DNA from: Anaerolineae bacterium
GTDB taxonomy: Bacteria > Chloroflexota > Anaerolineae > B4-G1 > SLSP01
Direction of reading: 5' to 3'
DNA: 27,497 nt
Assembly: GCA_016934645.1 (NCBI GenBank)
Contig: JAFGSL010000448.1
Location: forward strand, 1-27,497
The first letter of the stretch is position 1. Each line of letters begins with the position of its first letter. The notes under the pieces are model-generated. The model saw only the letters and a program-made list of their open reading frames with translations. It was not told the origin of the DNA and did not search any database. Below are positions 1 through 9,309 of this stretch, one piece after another. The position numbers and the translations under genes were made by a program.

Positions 1-306
1 GCGTCGGCGTATGCGTAGGCGTCGGCGTATGCGTAGGCGTATGCGTCGGCGTCGGCGTATGCGTAGGCGTCGGCGTGTGCGTAGGCGTCGGCGTATGCGT
101 AGGCGTCGGCGTTTCGGAAGGCGTCAATGTAATGGAAGGAGTCGGCGTGATGGAAGGGGTCGGCGTAGCAGTATCTGTCGGAGGGTATGGGGTACGCGTC
201 GGTGTCAGGGAAGGTGTTAGCGTAGGTGTCGGCGTTGCCGTCGGCAGTACGGGGGTAGACGTCGGCGTGGGTGTTGGCGTAGGTGTGGGCGTAGGTGTCG
301 GCGTGT
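1..306. repeat. Hexamer/12-mer tandem repeats encoding a Thr-Pro spacer
   Basis: From 1 to about 113 the DNA is an almost regular array of GCGTCG, GCGTAG and GCGTAT hexamers. It then degrades gradually to about 306 with the same GGCGT spacing. On the minus strand this is Thr-Pro/Thr-His dipeptide coding. The regular end is younger or better homogenised than the degenerate end, and copy number could vary by slippage. Confidence 0.85.
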
Positions 307-631
307 AGAAACTCACCGGGGGTACAGGTGCGGATGTCGCCTGCTCCGTCACAACCAGTTCCGGCGGTACCGTTGGGGCGACAAGTGCCTCTTCGCGCAA
401 CGGAACAATACCTGCCCCGCCAGAGGCAACAATCGGGGTATAGAAGGCATCAGGGTCAATATTCGAATACATCCCCACCGCAACTTCCCAAAAATTGCCT
501 TGGCGCACAGCAAAAAGCGCGGTGATCCACAGACATACAAAGCTCAATCCCAAAATAACGAGAAAGATAATGATGTCAACCGACCATCGCTGCTGTTCAT
601 CCTGGCGTTGATACCGCTTGGAAAGCGCCAT
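1..631 (-). CDS. Partial membrane-anchored Thr/Pro-rich protein (C-terminus beyond window edge)
   Basis: An open frame runs on the minus strand from an ATG at 629-631 to the window edge without a stop, giving about 210 residues. The N-terminus is short and charged, then comes one membrane segment (about residues 18-41), about 65 ordinary residues, and from about residue 108 a Thr/Pro-rich tract (TPTPTPTPT, later [12 protein letters not shown]). The start lies 16 bases after the kinase stop, behind CAGGGG, so it is probably translated with the kinase. Such Thr/Pro tracts are common in Chloroflexota as extracellular spacers that may be glycosylated. The domain beyond the spacer is outside the window, so the function is unknown. 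Codons are strongly biased to ACG and CCG/CCT within the tract. Confidence 0.8.
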   Translation of the reverse strand, partial: MALSKRYQRQDEQQRWSVDIIIFLVILGLSFVCLWITALFAVRQGNFWEVAVGMYSNIDPDAFYTPIVASGGAGIVPLREEALVAPTVPPELVVTEQATSAPVPPVSFYTPTPTPTPTPTPTPTSTPVLPTATPTPTLTPSLTPTRTPYPPTDTATPTPSITPTPSITLTPSETPTPTHTPTPTHTPTPTHTPTPTHTPTHTPTPTHTPT

Positions 632-647
632 GTCAGCCCCTGTATCT

Positions 648-2909
648 TCAATCAGTGGGCGCCAGTTGGGCCTCTTGAGCACGCGCAGCTGGAAGCGTTA
701 CGGTAAAAGCGCTCCCAACTCCCATCTCACTGACAACATGAATAGACCCTCCATGTGCCTCAATAATGGTTTTGGCTACATACAATCCCAGACCCAAACC
801 GCGCACGTTGTCATCGTGGCTTTGCATCACGCGATAGAAACGCGTAAAAAGACGCTTCTGTGCTTCCACTGCGATACCAACGCCCGTATCGATAACCTGG
901 AAAACTACATCGTCTTGAGTGGAAGATAGACGCAGCGTTATCTTGCCACCAGCGTCAGTGTACTGATGTGCATTGCGCACCAGGTTGACGAGCGCCCACC
1001 GCAAACGCACTACATCAACATTGACTCTGGGCAAACTGTCTTCCATTTCCAGGATGAAAGTGAGTGGCTTCTCTTCCATTTCGGCCTTCCACTCATCGTA
1101 GATGTCCTGAATCAAGGCCGGAAGCTCTATCAATTCGGAACGCAGACCAATCCGCCCACCGGCCTCGACTTCGGAGAAATCAAGCAGAGCGTTGATCATA
1201 CCGACCAAGTTATCCGTCTGGCGACTGATCCGATCCAGGAAATTGTGTTGCGTCTGGTTCAGTGCCGTACCTGCAGTCGCGCCAAGTAGTGCGGTGTAGC
1301 CCTTAATGGCCGTCAATGGAGTACGTAGCTCGTGCGAAACGTGCGCAACAAAGGCATCCTTAAGTTGCTCAGCCTCCATCTCCGCAGTGACGTCGCGCAA
1401 AACGATGACCGTACCCAAGTTTTCGCCGTGATCACTTCCCACTGTGGCCGAATGCGCCGTATATATCCGGTTGGCAACCTGGAAACGCCGGCTCTCAAGC
1501 AACCATGGGTTGTTCGCCCAAGTATCCAGCGAGCGATCCTGCTCCATCATAGGCAGATCGCGCACAGGGCCTGAAAGGAAACGCGAGGCCGCGTCCTCAA
1601 GCATCACGGTAGCCGCCTGATTCAGGGGGACGATATTCCCCTGTGCATCTTCGAGTAAAACGCCATCACCGATACTAGACAAAATCGAGCGCATCCGGCT
1701 GGCGGTTTCTCGCTGCACCTGCAGTGACGACTGCAAAGCAAGGGTGCGCTCATCAAGGCGCTCCGTCATCTGATCAAAGGCCGTTGCCAATGTCCCAATC
1801 TCATCACTGCGTTCAATACCCGTGCGCTGTTTTAGATCGCCATCGGCTACGGCCTGCGAGGTTTTCATCAACGTGAACAGAGGTCGCGTGATACGCTGTG
1901 CCACACCGTAACCTAAAAGGATGACGGCTCCCATTGCCAGCCCGAACACTAACACATACGTGCTACGGTTAACAGCATTTGAATCAACGAGAAAATCCGA
2001 GGGTAAGGCCACGTCAAAAACAGCCAGTCGATCATTACCTACCACCAAAGGCCCTCGCGAAAGCCTATAGTCACGCCCCTCAACAGTCAATGTCTCAATG
2101 CGAGTTTGATCTTCAGAGCGCAGGACATCATCATAGACATTGGATGAGATCGAAAGCGAAGATAGTACTGCCACCTGATCCTCCGCAGACATACCGCGTG
2201 AAAACGTAGAGGCAATAGCCTGCCCCTCATTCAAATAAACGGTGATCTCAGCCATCGAAGCTGCGTTGAGGTTAGGAAGCAACACATCCAACGCCGTACC
2301 CACCAATACAACACCGACAAACTCTTGCTCCAGAGCAATTGGTGCAGCAGTGAAGTAATAATACTTATGGTCCACAGGATGCTCGCCGATAGCACGGATC
2401 GCAGAAGAAGACGCAGAGCGCTGCTGTAAAAGGCGCTCAATGAGCCACACATCGCTGACCCTGAACTCATACTCCACCAACTCGACCTGACCATCACGTT
2501 TTAGAGCATTAAATTGCGTTTCGCCTTCGGTGTCTACAAGGATTACAACATCAATGCCACTGGTGGTTACTGCCGGCAACACATGGTCTGACAATGTCGT
2601 TTTGTCACCCTCGCGCAAAGCCTCAATCACGCCTTCCGTCAACGAAAACGTGCGGGCTGCTTCGAGATGGTCAATCTCCTGCCGCGAGAAACCAGTTAAT
2701 ACCGCGCGCCCGGATTCAAGAAGATGGTTATTGAAGCGCTCATCCAGGGAACTGGACAGCAGACGTGTGATCACATAGAGACCAATCACGGCCACCGCAA
2801 AGGTCAAGATGAGATAGGGTACGATAATCTTACCGCGAATGTCAGAAACAAAACGCACTAAGGTATTCAAAATGCGCTTCCAGACACTCGGTGCTGGTTG
2901 ATCCTGCAT
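648..2909 (-). CDS. Membrane sensor histidine kinase (HAMP-PAS-HisKA-HATPase_c)
   Basis: This 753-residue protein has the full architecture of a transmembrane sensor kinase. There is a membrane segment at about 28-49, an extracytoplasmic sensor region at 50-316 (Cache-like in size), a second segment at 317-338, HAMP at about 339-391, a PAS-like domain at 405-510, and HisKA with the phospho-acceptor His526 in SHELRTPL. The ATPase domain shows the N box (NLVRNAHQY, 642-650), the G1 box (DTGVGI, 674-679) and the G2 box (GLGLGLY, 704-710). GGAG stands 10 bases before the ATG. It probably senses an extracellular or envelope signal and phosphorylates a response regulator. No regulator gene is visible nearby, so the partner is unknown; the downstream Thr/Pro protein may belong to the same unit. 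Confidence 0.93.
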   Translation of the reverse strand: MQDQPAPSVWKRILNTLVRFVSDIRGKIIVPYLILTFAVAVIGLYVITRLLSSSLDERFNNHLLESGRAVLTGFSRQEIDHLEAARTFSLTEGVIEALREGDKTTLSDHVLPAVTTSGIDVVILVDTEGETQFNALKRDGQVELVEYEFRVSDVWLIERLLQQRSASSSAIRAIGEHPVDHKYYYFTAAPIALEQEFVGVVLVGTALDVLLPNLNAASMAEITVYLNEGQAIASTFSRGMSAEDQVAVLSSLSISSNVYDDVLRSEDQTRIETLTVEGRDYRLSRGPLVVGNDRLAVFDVALPSDFLVDSNAVNRSTYVLVFGLAMGAVILLGYGVAQRITRPLFTLMKTSQAVADGDLKQRTGIERSDEIGTLATAFDQMTERLDERTLALQSSLQVQRETASRMRSILSSIGDGVLLEDAQGNIVPLNQAATVMLEDAASRFLSGPVRDLPMMEQDRSLDTWANNPWLLESRRFQVANRIYTAHSATVGSDHGENLGTVIVLRDVTAEMEAEQLKDAFVAHVSHELRTPLTAIKGYTALLGATAGTALNQTQHNFLDRISRQTDNLVGMINALLDFSEVEAGGRIGLRSELIELPALIQDIYDEWKAEMEEKPLTFILEMEDSLPRVNVDVVRLRWALVNLVRNAHQYTDAGGKITLRLSSTQDDVVFQVIDTGVGIAVEAQKRLFTRFYRVMQSHDDNVRGLGLGLYVAKTIIEAHGGSIHVVSEMGVGSAFTVTLPAARAQEAQLAPTD

Positions 2910-2974
2910 ACGAAATCATCTCCAACGTCTATAAGCAACGATATTCACATTATGCTTACAGTGAACTCATCTTT

Positions 2975-3002
2975 AGTATAATCTAGCTTTAATAAGAGTC
3001 AA
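2975..3002 (-). promoter_or_regulatory. Sigma70-type promoter of the histidine kinase
   Basis: On the minus strand TTGACT (2997-3002) and TATACT (2975-2980) are 16 bases apart. Transcription would start near 2967, about 58 bases before the kinase ATG. Confidence 0.7.
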
Positions 3003-3026
3003 AACGGGGCCACTATTTCACACATA

Positions 3027-3061
3027 AAAACACCGACCTGTTCTCGACAGGTCGGTGTTTT
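3027..3061. terminator. Perfect bidirectional intrinsic terminator
   Basis: A 14-bp perfect stem (3027-3040 with 3048-3061) with a 7-base loop. It has an A run on the left and a T run on the right, so it can stop transcription in both directions. For leftward transcripts it closes the moxR-to-66-aa-protein block before the kinase promoter. Confidence 0.88.
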
Positions 3062-3077
3062 GATAACAAAACAACCG

Positions 3078-3278
3078 TCAAAATAACCGGAACCAATCCG
3101 TACCAGTCATTATGGAACAAGCCATAATCAAAAACAGGATCAGCAGAATCACGCCACATCCCATACCGGTACAAGAACACCCTCGCCCAAAACCAAATTT
3201 CTCCTGCAACCAGTCGAAAACCACGTTAAGGAACGCCAACTGCAACAATCCGGCCAAACATCCTGGACGCCGATCCAT
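3078..3278 (-). CDS. Small Cys/Gly-containing membrane protein, unknown function
   Basis: A 66-residue protein preceded by an excellent ribosome-binding site, AAGGAGGTGA, 7 bases before the ATG. Residues 8-28 are amphipathic to hydrophobic, a short Gly/Cys-rich turn follows (GCSCTGMGCG, 33-42), and about residues 43-58 form one membrane helix. I do not recognise the family. It lies 79 bases downstream of the acyltransferase and just before the terminator, so it is probably the last gene of that transcript, although a weak TATATA box upstream could also drive it. The cysteines (33-42 region plus Cys7 and one in the helix) could bind metal or form disulfides, but nothing shows that directly. 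Confidence 0.75.
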   Translation of the reverse strand: MDRRPGCLAGLLQLAFLNVVFDWLQEKFGFGRGCSCTGMGCGVILLILFLIMACSIMTGTDWFRLF

Positions 3279-3357
3279 AATAAGTCACCTCCTTGCGTCA
3301 ATGTCATCCTTATATACGCAATGACAGTACACAGGTTGCAGGCGTAACCACGGAGGA

Positions 3358-4089
3358 TCAGACCTCTGGTTCATCGTCAAACGGGTAATATTCAGTCCCT
3401 TGCGCTGCCGCGCGGATCTCAGGATCATCCGAATAGTGCCCGCGCCGCTCCGCTGGTAACAACTCGGCAATGTGTTGCATGATTTCGTGGCCGATCTTTT
3501 CCAAATGTTCGCGACGCTCACGTCCTCGCCCTGAAGCCACAAAGGGACCAAACGGCTTACCGACACGTACCGTCACATGCGCACGTTTCCCCTTGAGAAG
3601 TTTGGGAAATACATCGATGAAGCCATCCAGCCCTATTGGGAGAATCCGCGCTCCTGTCCGCGCAGCAATAAATGGCACACCCGGACGCGCCGGGCGCAAC
3701 ACCGCCACTGCACTTGTCCCCTCGGGAAAGACGCCGATTATACCTTTCTGCCGCAATACCGCATCTGACGCGCGTAAAGCCAGCGTCGATCCGGTGCCGC
3801 GAAAGACAGGATAGTAGCCCCACAACTCGCGAAGCCAACTAATCGCAGAGGGAGCATTAGGAGTACGGAAACCACCAAGGAACTCCATCGGCCAGGGGAC
3901 AATACGCACCATCGCCACCGGATCGACGAAGCTGAAGTGGTTTGCAACGACAAGTAGCGGTCCTTCCGCCGGAAAATTCTCTTCGCCGACAATATGAAAA
4001 TCGGTTAGGATACCAAAAAGAATCTGTGTGGCGCGGCGCACAAAGGCACGCATCAAGCGCCGCCGTGGATATTTGAATTCCTCAGCCAT
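3358..4089 (-). CDS. 1-acyl-sn-glycerol-3-phosphate acyltransferase family (PlsC-like)
   Basis: Lysophospholipid acyltransferases of the PlsC family transfer an acyl chain to lysophosphatidate at the membrane. The catalytic HX4D motif is present (NHFSFVD, His51 and Asp56 in the numbering used here), as is the substrate-binding FPEGTS block (about 121-126), in a 243-residue protein of normal length. The frame stays open to a GTG at 4098, but TTGAGG is 8 bases before the ATG at 4087-4089, so I chose that start. The gene follows the transglutaminase gene by about 50 bases and is transcribed the same way. A minus-strand TATAAT at 4122-4127 may be an internal promoter, without a good -35. Exact acyl-acceptor specificity cannot be told from sequence. 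Confidence 0.9.
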   Translation of the reverse strand: MAEEFKYPRRRLMRAFVRRATQILFGILTDFHIVGEENFPAEGPLLVVANHFSFVDPVAMVRIVPWPMEFLGGFRTPNAPSAISWLRELWGYYPVFRGTGSTLALRASDAVLRQKGIIGVFPEGTSAVAVLRPARPGVPFIAARTGARILPIGLDGFIDVFPKLLKGKRAHVTVRVGKPFGPFVASGRGRERREHLEKIGHEIMQHIAELLPAERRGHYSDDPEIRAAAQGTEYYPFDDEPEV

Positions 4090-4137
4090 CACCAACACCT
4101 CAAGTAAGCAAATTGAACACTATTATACACGCATAAG

Positions 4138-6645
4138 TTAGCGAGCCATAGCAGCCCGTAGGATGCGTCCGAAACTTAGTTTGCGCCACAAGTTCGCCAA
4201 ACCCAACCGCCACTGCAATTTCCACCATGCCCAGACCGCTGCGCGACGCTCTGCTGTCTCGATGGCGTGCGGTGAATACCACGCACGGACATACAACTCA
4301 ACCAGCACCGGGATTTCATCCTCTACGGGTGGCAACAATTCTTCATCGCCCTGGGAGTCAGCAATCTCCAATAGGCGCGCAATCAAGAGAGCGCCAAATT
4401 CATATGGGGTATTCCCGGGACGTGTGCGAACCTGTAATTGTACAGCTCTTTTTCGCAAACGGCTATAAAGTACGGTGGCCATTTTCGAAGGAGAACGACG
4501 GAGTAACAATAGCACACTATCAATCCCACTTACGCCCAGGATGAATAGCACCACGCCAGCTATCCCGATAACAATCCACAACAACAGGGTCACAATCATG
4601 GGCGACGTTTTCTCGTCAATTGGCTCTGAGGATGACACCAACGGCTCCAAGTCCTGTGTCGGCCATATCATAGGCTCTTCAGTCTCCCGGGGACGAGAGA
4701 TCGGCACGACTCCAGCGGTTGGTTCGAACTCAACCCAGCCATATCCAGGGAAGTAAATTTCGACCCAGGCATGCGCATCAGCTTCAGTGACGATATAACG
4801 AGCGTTAACTATATCGTAATTTCCGGTAGCGTAGCCAACGACCATGCGCGCAGGCAAGCCCGCTGCACGTGCCAGCACCACCATAGCTGTCGCGTAGTAG
4901 TCGCAGTACCCCTCCTTTAATTCAAAGAGGAAATAATCGGCGATATCCTCCTGTCTCGTCGGTGCCGGCACGTCCAGGGTATAGGGGTATTCTCTCAGAT
5001 AACTCTCAATCGCCACTGCCCGATCATAAGGTGTCGGCTGTGTCGCAGTAAGGTCGCGTGCGAGAATCCGGACACGTTCGGGCGTGGTTTCCGGCAACTG
5101 CAAATAGCGTTCCAGTATCCATTCAGGATATTCGGTGCCGGCAGCTTGCAGCCCCTCAACCGTATACACTGGCACCAGCGAATCAGCACGATAATAGCGA
5201 TTCTGCGTCGTCACCGCAAAGACCTCGTTTGGAGGACGCCAGGCTACTTCATAGTCCTTATCCACTGAGACAAACTGCCCATCGACATAGACCACACCGC
5301 CCAATTCACCAATGATCCGCACGTCTTGACGCAACAGGCGCGTATTCGGGACTTCAGGTTCAGTAAACAACGCACCTGCCTCGTAATCGGCAATCCCCAT
5401 GCTACTTGTAGCCCACCCCTGGCCGAAATAGTTATCGTACGTCAAGCTGCGCCAGTAGTGACGTGGCACATCGACTTCCATCATGCGGTAATCCATAGAG
5501 GGATCATCCCTCATCGGTGGAATTTCGCCAGTACTGATGACAAAGGCGACCATCCGCCTAAGCTCAGGCCCAGAACCGATCAAGTGGCGGCGTGGCAAAT
5601 CTGTGCTGCTCAACAGTTGAGCCGGGGGCACCGGCACGGCCGCAGGCGGTTTTTGTTCAACACCGAAGGACTTTGCAATTTCCTGCACCTGGGTCTGGTC
5701 TTCCTCTTCTTCCTGTGCAGTCAGTTCATTGAGCCAATCCGCAAACTTACGGTAAGAGAACGCTGGCAAAATGGCCGACACCAACACCAGTGCCACGGAG
5801 ACACCTAGCGCCGTCATTGCCACCTCGCGCCACAAGTCCCGCGAGAAGTCGATTTTGGCATTCATCCAGTGCCACTCACGTTCACGATGTGCACTCAAGG
5901 CGATCAAAATCAGCAATACGCCAAGGAAAGGCAACAGAACGCCAGACGGTTCGTAGGTGTACGCCAGCAAAAACGAGAGTAAAAAGCCGGCAGGTAAAAT
6001 ACCGATCGTGGGTTTACGTTTACGACTTACCATCCAGCCAGCCCACAACGCGCACACCCACACCACAAATCCCCAGACCAACACCGAGCCCACAGGATCG
6101 TACGTACCACTACCAGAAAAAATACCCGACAGCCACGCATATGCGCGCGACAACATCGTCGTTACACCATCCCACACCACACCAAAAGCAGTTGGCACGG
6201 TTGCCCACTCTATGACACGCACCGGCGTAAATCCAAACTCGCCGGTTTTAATCGAATACGAAGCCAGGTAAAGCAGTTGTTCCCAAAGCCAGGCAAACAT
6301 CTGACCAACGATAACGAAAACGGCGCGTACGCCATCAATAATCTCACCACCCAAACGCCCCACGCGCACCAGAGTGAACACCGCACCGAACACCAAACCA
6401 CACAGCGTCGCTAGCCAACCAGAAATCGACAGTGCACCCAGCACCCACCCCGTGGTCATCGCCACCAGAACAATCAGCAGAACAATGGCCAGTTCCAGAC
6501 CGGCAACCAATTCGACCAGACCGCTCGCGAAGATACTCAAAGCGATCAACAGCAACAGCCAGAGGATCATCTCCCGGGAGGTTATCCAGGACACAAAACG
6601 ACCTACAAGGCCAGAACGATTACGATCTGTCATGCGCGCATACAT
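4138..6645 (-). CDS. Membrane transglutaminase-like protein with C-terminal DUF4129 (TgpA type)
   Basis: This 835-residue protein has a multi-span N-terminus (hydrophobic segments at about 25-45, 50-70, 75-95, 105-125, 185-205, 215-230 and 235-250), a membrane-proximal helix near 277-297, and a large extracytoplasmic region with a transglutaminase core. The core shows the catalytic Cys581 in KEGYCDYYA, His625 in ADAHAWVEIY and an acidic third position in FEPT (Glu641). A further membrane helix at about 683-706 precedes a DUF4129-type domain. The start at 6645 overlaps the DUF58 stop as TAATG, with GGAGG 11 bases upstream. The frame is open to 6783, but that would overlap DUF58 by 139 bases. 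The family is linked to moxR and DUF58 genes; its substrate is unknown, and cell-envelope protein processing is the usual inference. Confidence 0.92.
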   Translation of the reverse strand: MYARMTDRNRSGLVGRFVSWITSREMILWLLLLIALSIFASGLVELVAGLELAIVLLIVLVAMTTGWVLGALSISGWLATLCGLVFGAVFTLVRVGRLGGEIIDGVRAVFVIVGQMFAWLWEQLLYLASYSIKTGEFGFTPVRVIEWATVPTAFGVVWDGVTTMLSRAYAWLSGIFSGSGTYDPVGSVLVWGFVVWVCALWAGWMVSRKRKPTIGILPAGFLLSFLLAYTYEPSGVLLPFLGVLLILIALSAHREREWHWMNAKIDFSRDLWREVAMTALGVSVALVLVSAILPAFSYRKFADWLNELTAQEEEEDQTQVQEIAKSFGVEQKPPAAVPVPPAQLLSSTDLPRRHLIGSGPELRRMVAFVISTGEIPPMRDDPSMDYRMMEVDVPRHYWRSLTYDNYFGQGWATSSMGIADYEAGALFTEPEVPNTRLLRQDVRIIGELGGVVYVDGQFVSVDKDYEVAWRPPNEVFAVTTQNRYYRADSLVPVYTVEGLQAAGTEYPEWILERYLQLPETTPERVRILARDLTATQPTPYDRAVAIESYLREYPYTLDVPAPTRQEDIADYFLFELKEGYCDYYATAMVVLARAAGLPARMVVGYATGNYDIVNARYIVTEADAHAWVEIYFPGYGWVEFEPTAGVVPISRPRETEEPMIWPTQDLEPLVSSSEPIDEKTSPMIVTLLLWIVIGIAGVVLFILGVSGIDSVLLLLRRSPSKMATVLYSRLRKRAVQLQVRTRPGNTPYEFGALLIARLLEIADSQGDEELLPPVEDEIPVLVELYVRAWYSPHAIETAERRAAVWAWWKLQWRLGLANLWRKLSFGRILRAAMAR

Positions 6646-7961
6646 TACGTTAGTGACCTCCAAGGCACTTCGGCCAGGCGATAGGAAGGCACAGCACGCC
6701 CTGTCCCCAATGTTCGCCATCCCCATCGGCCTTGCTGGCCGGGACGCGTCTCCGGTCGATCCAGGATGTCCTTGGTGATGCAATAATTCGCAACGTTCAA
6801 GCCCATCAACGCGGCTTCCGCCACAGCCGTGTCCCCCACCCCGTCAAAAGAACCCGGATCCAGCAACAGAACCGTAGGGACTGCACCGCGCCGGATTAAC
6901 GGCACCAGCGATTCCACCCAGTCAACACTTACTGATGGCGTGATGATGATAATACTGGTATGGTGGCCAAGACTCGGCTGCAGGCGCGTGATAACCTCGG
7001 CAAGTGGGCGCGTACCACGAGAAATCAACGCAAGAGAACGCAAAATTTCCCAACGACGGCCCTCACCCTGCTCCGGCGGTAGCCAGATCAGATCCTCGCT
7101 ATAGGCCGCCAGTCCCACCGAATGGCGCATACGGATGCCCTGATCGGCCAGCGATGCCGCAAGGATGATACCATGCTCATCGGTCGCATCTTCAGCCTCT
7201 CCCGATTGCACATCCTTATCCATGTCCAACAAAATCCACCAGTCGCCGGAGGGTGTGCCGTCAAAAAGCCGCACATACAGATCGTCACGACGTGCCGTCG
7301 TGCGCCAATGAATCCAGCGACGACTGTCACCGGAGACGTACTCTCTAACAGTAGAGGCGCTTACTGTGCGATCAATGGTGTTGGGACGCGGACTCCCATC
7401 GCCAGAACGCCCCCCAGGCGCAATCTGGATGTTCGGCAAAGGGACAATCGGAGGTAGCACCAGCAAGGGTAAAGCTGAGGCATAAGGCAGTGAGACCGAA
7501 AATAGCCCAAAGGGATCACCGGTACGCAAGCGCGTTGGCCCTAGGACAAAGAGACCGCGCCGGTTGCAGATCGCCTCGGTATGCCAGCGTAACGAATCCC
7601 TTCCAGGCAAACCGGTCCCGCGACTGGCGTGGTAATCGGGTAAGGTCGACTGATCGTCCACTTCGACCCAAACACCTGGCGCCCAGCCCTCGTTGCGCAG
7701 CGTAAAACGTTCCACCAGGCGGTCGCCCACCTGCGCCCAGCCAAAGCGCATCTCGCGCGTGAGGTCCAGGCCACGGGCTAAGGAGCGCGCCCAGAAATAC
7801 CCCAGGATCAAAGCGCCCCCCAAGCCTATATACAAAACTCGCCACCCACGATACGGCGCAATCAGATCCGTGACTGCAGCCGCAATCACCAACACGGGCA
7901 ATAGCCAGGAATTCAGCTTGATCTTCGGCGCACGCCTCTTCGTGCTTGTTTTTGCGGTCAT
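6645..7961 (-). CDS. DUF58 domain protein
   Basis: The protein has 438 residues with two N-terminal membrane helices (about 18-34 and 42-58) and a following beta-rich region. The signature DUF58 segment is at 206-235, with REYVSGDSRRWIHWR and LYVRLFDG. A von Willebrand A-like region starting WWILLDMDKD follows. DUF58 proteins are regularly encoded beside MoxR ATPases and TgpA-type transglutaminases, as here, and are thought to be the vWA-like partner of the MoxR chaperone. The gene begins 9 bases after the moxR stop and its TAA overlaps the next ATG, so all three are very likely one translationally coupled operon. The target that the complex matures is not known. Confidence 0.92.
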   Translation of the reverse strand: MTAKTSTKRRAPKIKLNSWLLPVLVIAAAVTDLIAPYRGWRVLYIGLGGALILGYFWARSLARGLDLTREMRFGWAQVGDRLVERFTLRNEGWAPGVWVEVDDQSTLPDYHASRGTGLPGRDSLRWHTEAICNRRGLFVLGPTRLRTGDPFGLFSVSLPYASALPLLVLPPIVPLPNIQIAPGGRSGDGSPRPNTIDRTVSASTVREYVSGDSRRWIHWRTTARRDDLYVRLFDGTPSGDWWILLDMDKDVQSGEAEDATDEHGIILAASLADQGIRMRHSVGLAAYSEDLIWLPPEQGEGRRWEILRSLALISRGTRPLAEVITRLQPSLGHHTSIIIITPSVSVDWVESLVPLIRRGAVPTVLLLDPGSFDGVGDTAVAEAALMGLNVANYCITKDILDRPETRPGQQGRWGWRTLGTGRAVPSYRLAEVPWRSLT

Positions 7962-7970
7962 ACGATCAAC

Positions 7971-8933
7971 TCAGCGGTCGGTTCCCTGCGCTGATTTGCT
8001 CTCTGGGACAGGAACACCCTCAAGAATAGCCGCCGCTACCTCTTCCGGCGCAATATTGCGCAGACGAGCGCTCGGGCTCATGAGCAGACGATGCGCTAAC
8101 ACCGCGGGCGCGATTGCCTTGACATCGTCTGGAAGTACGAAATCACGCGCATGGAGGGCCGCCCGGGCCTGTCCAGTGCGGTAAAGCGTCAGGCTGGCGC
8201 GTGGACTGGCACCCAGGTAGATATCATCGTGTTGGCGCGTTTGCTGCACCAGACGTACGATGTACTCCTTGATCGCAGGGGCGACATAGATCGATTTGAT
8301 ACTCTCCTGCGCTGCAAGCACTTCCTCAGTTTCGGCTACCGGCTGCAAATCCTCTACGGGATGGTGGTACTGCTGGCGATCTAGCACTTCGATTTCATCC
8401 TTCACTGCGGGATAGCCCAGGTTGATGCGCATCAAAAAACGGTCCAACTGCGCTTCCGGCAGAGAGAACGTCCCTTCGTATTCCACAGGGTTCTGCGTCG
8501 CCATTACCATAAACGGCTTCGGCAGGAAATGGGTGACACCATCAACCGTGATCTGGCGCTCCTCCATCGCCTCCAACAACGCCGCTTGTGTCTTAGGTGT
8601 CGCCCGGTTGATCTCGTCGATCAACACAATCTGCGCCATAAGTGGTCCCGGTTGAAAAACGAACTCACGCGTCGCCTGGTTGAAGATCGATACGCCGGTC
8701 ACATCGCTGGGTAGCATATCCGGAGTGAACTGAAGACGACCAAAAGAGCAACCGAGTGAGCGTGCCAAACTGCGCGCCAGCATCGTCTTGCCTACGCCAG
8801 GCACATCCTCGATCAACAAGTGTCCCTGGCTCAACAAGCCAATTACCGCCAATTCGACCACCGCACGCTTACCGACAATGACGTGTTCAATGTTGTCAAT
8901 CACCCGCCGAGCAAAGTCTTGCACACTTGCCAT
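7971..8933 (-). CDS. moxR: MoxR-family AAA+ ATPase
   Basis: A 320-residue cytoplasmic AAA+ ATPase with Walker A (DVPGVGKT, 43-50), Walker B (VLIDEI, 103-108), sensor 1 Asn in ATQNP (146-150), and the MoxR hallmark [12 protein letters not shown] (155-166). MoxR proteins act as chaperones that load metal ions or help assemble vWA-domain partners. GGAGG stands 7 bases before the ATG. It is the first gene of the moxR-DUF58-transglutaminase operon and has its own promoter in the divergent spacer. Confidence 0.95.
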   Translation of the reverse strand: MASVQDFARRVIDNIEHVIVGKRAVVELAVIGLLSQGHLLIEDVPGVGKTMLARSLARSLGCSFGRLQFTPDMLPSDVTGVSIFNQATREFVFQPGPLMAQIVLIDEINRATPKTQAALLEAMEERQITVDGVTHFLPKPFMVMATQNPVEYEGTFSLPEAQLDRFLMRINLGYPAVKDEIEVLDRQQYHHPVEDLQPVAETEEVLAAQESIKSIYVAPAIKEYIVRLVQQTRQHDDIYLGASPRASLTLYRTGQARAALHARDFVLPDDVKAIAPAVLAHRLLMSPSARLRNIAPEEVAAAILEGVPVPESKSAQGTDR

Positions 8934-8975
8934 ATCACACCCTCCAAAAAGAGATTAGTAGCCGATTTGCGCCAA

Positions 8976-9004
8976 AGTATAGCATAATTCAGTAAATGCC
9001 ACAA
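8976..9004 (-). promoter_or_regulatory. Promoter of the moxR operon (extended -10)
   Basis: The minus strand carries TTGTGG (8999-9004), 17 bases, then TATACT (8976-8981) preceded by TGC, an extended -10. The predicted start near 8969 gives a leader of about 36 bases. Confidence 0.65.
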
Positions 9005-9249
9005 TAGCCAGGTGTCTAGTATCAGGATTTTATCATTCTCGCGCGCCATAAGACTATTGTGTCTTATCTTGCTGCAAAAGCGGCATTTTTAGGGGGATTT
9101 TTGTGACGAGACTTTGCCCCGCCACAAAAATCCCTCCCCTGATATCCCCAGCTTTCAGGGTAAATGAGACCACGATCTAGTATAGATGATAAATGTAAAC
9201 CTGAAAGTTGTCATCTATCGAAAGATAGATTGTGGGGTTGATACTTACA

Positions 9250-9278
9250 TTGCGCTTCCCTGATTTCTGAGGTATCAT
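9250..9278 (+). promoter_or_regulatory. Promoter of the methyltransferase gene
   Basis: TTGCGC (9250-9255) and TATCAT (9273-9278) are 17 bases apart. Transcription would start near 9285, about 25 bases before the ATG. The -35 is weak. Confidence 0.5.
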
Positions 9279-9309
9279 TACCCCATTCCGTATACGATCG
9301 AGAGATGTC

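Larger units (their letters stand above)
8934..9309. other. Divergent intergenic spacer with hairpins and two promoters
   Basis: This 376-base gap between moxR (-) and the methyltransferase (+) holds promoters at each end. There is an imperfect 12-bp inverted repeat GGGATTTTTGTG (9094-9105) / CACAAAAATCCC (9123-9134), and a perfect 7-bp stem closed by a GAAA tetraloop (9213-9230). No reading frame with a convincing ribosome-binding site is visible in the middle. Confidence 0.6.

Noticed and set aside
11..308. Plus-strand frames made of Arg/Met or Gly/Val repeats
   Set aside because: They arise from the GCGTMG-type tandem repeat read on the wrong strand; the Thr-Pro frame on the minus strand continues a real N-terminus with a membrane helix.
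5326..5808. 160-residue plus-strand frame within the transglutaminase gene
   Set aside because: Antisense shadow; the opposite strand encodes the transglutaminase linker and core.
6646..6783. N-terminal extension of the transglutaminase protein
   Set aside because: It would overlap the DUF58 gene by 139 bases, lacks a ribosome-binding site, and the TAATG coupling offers a better start.
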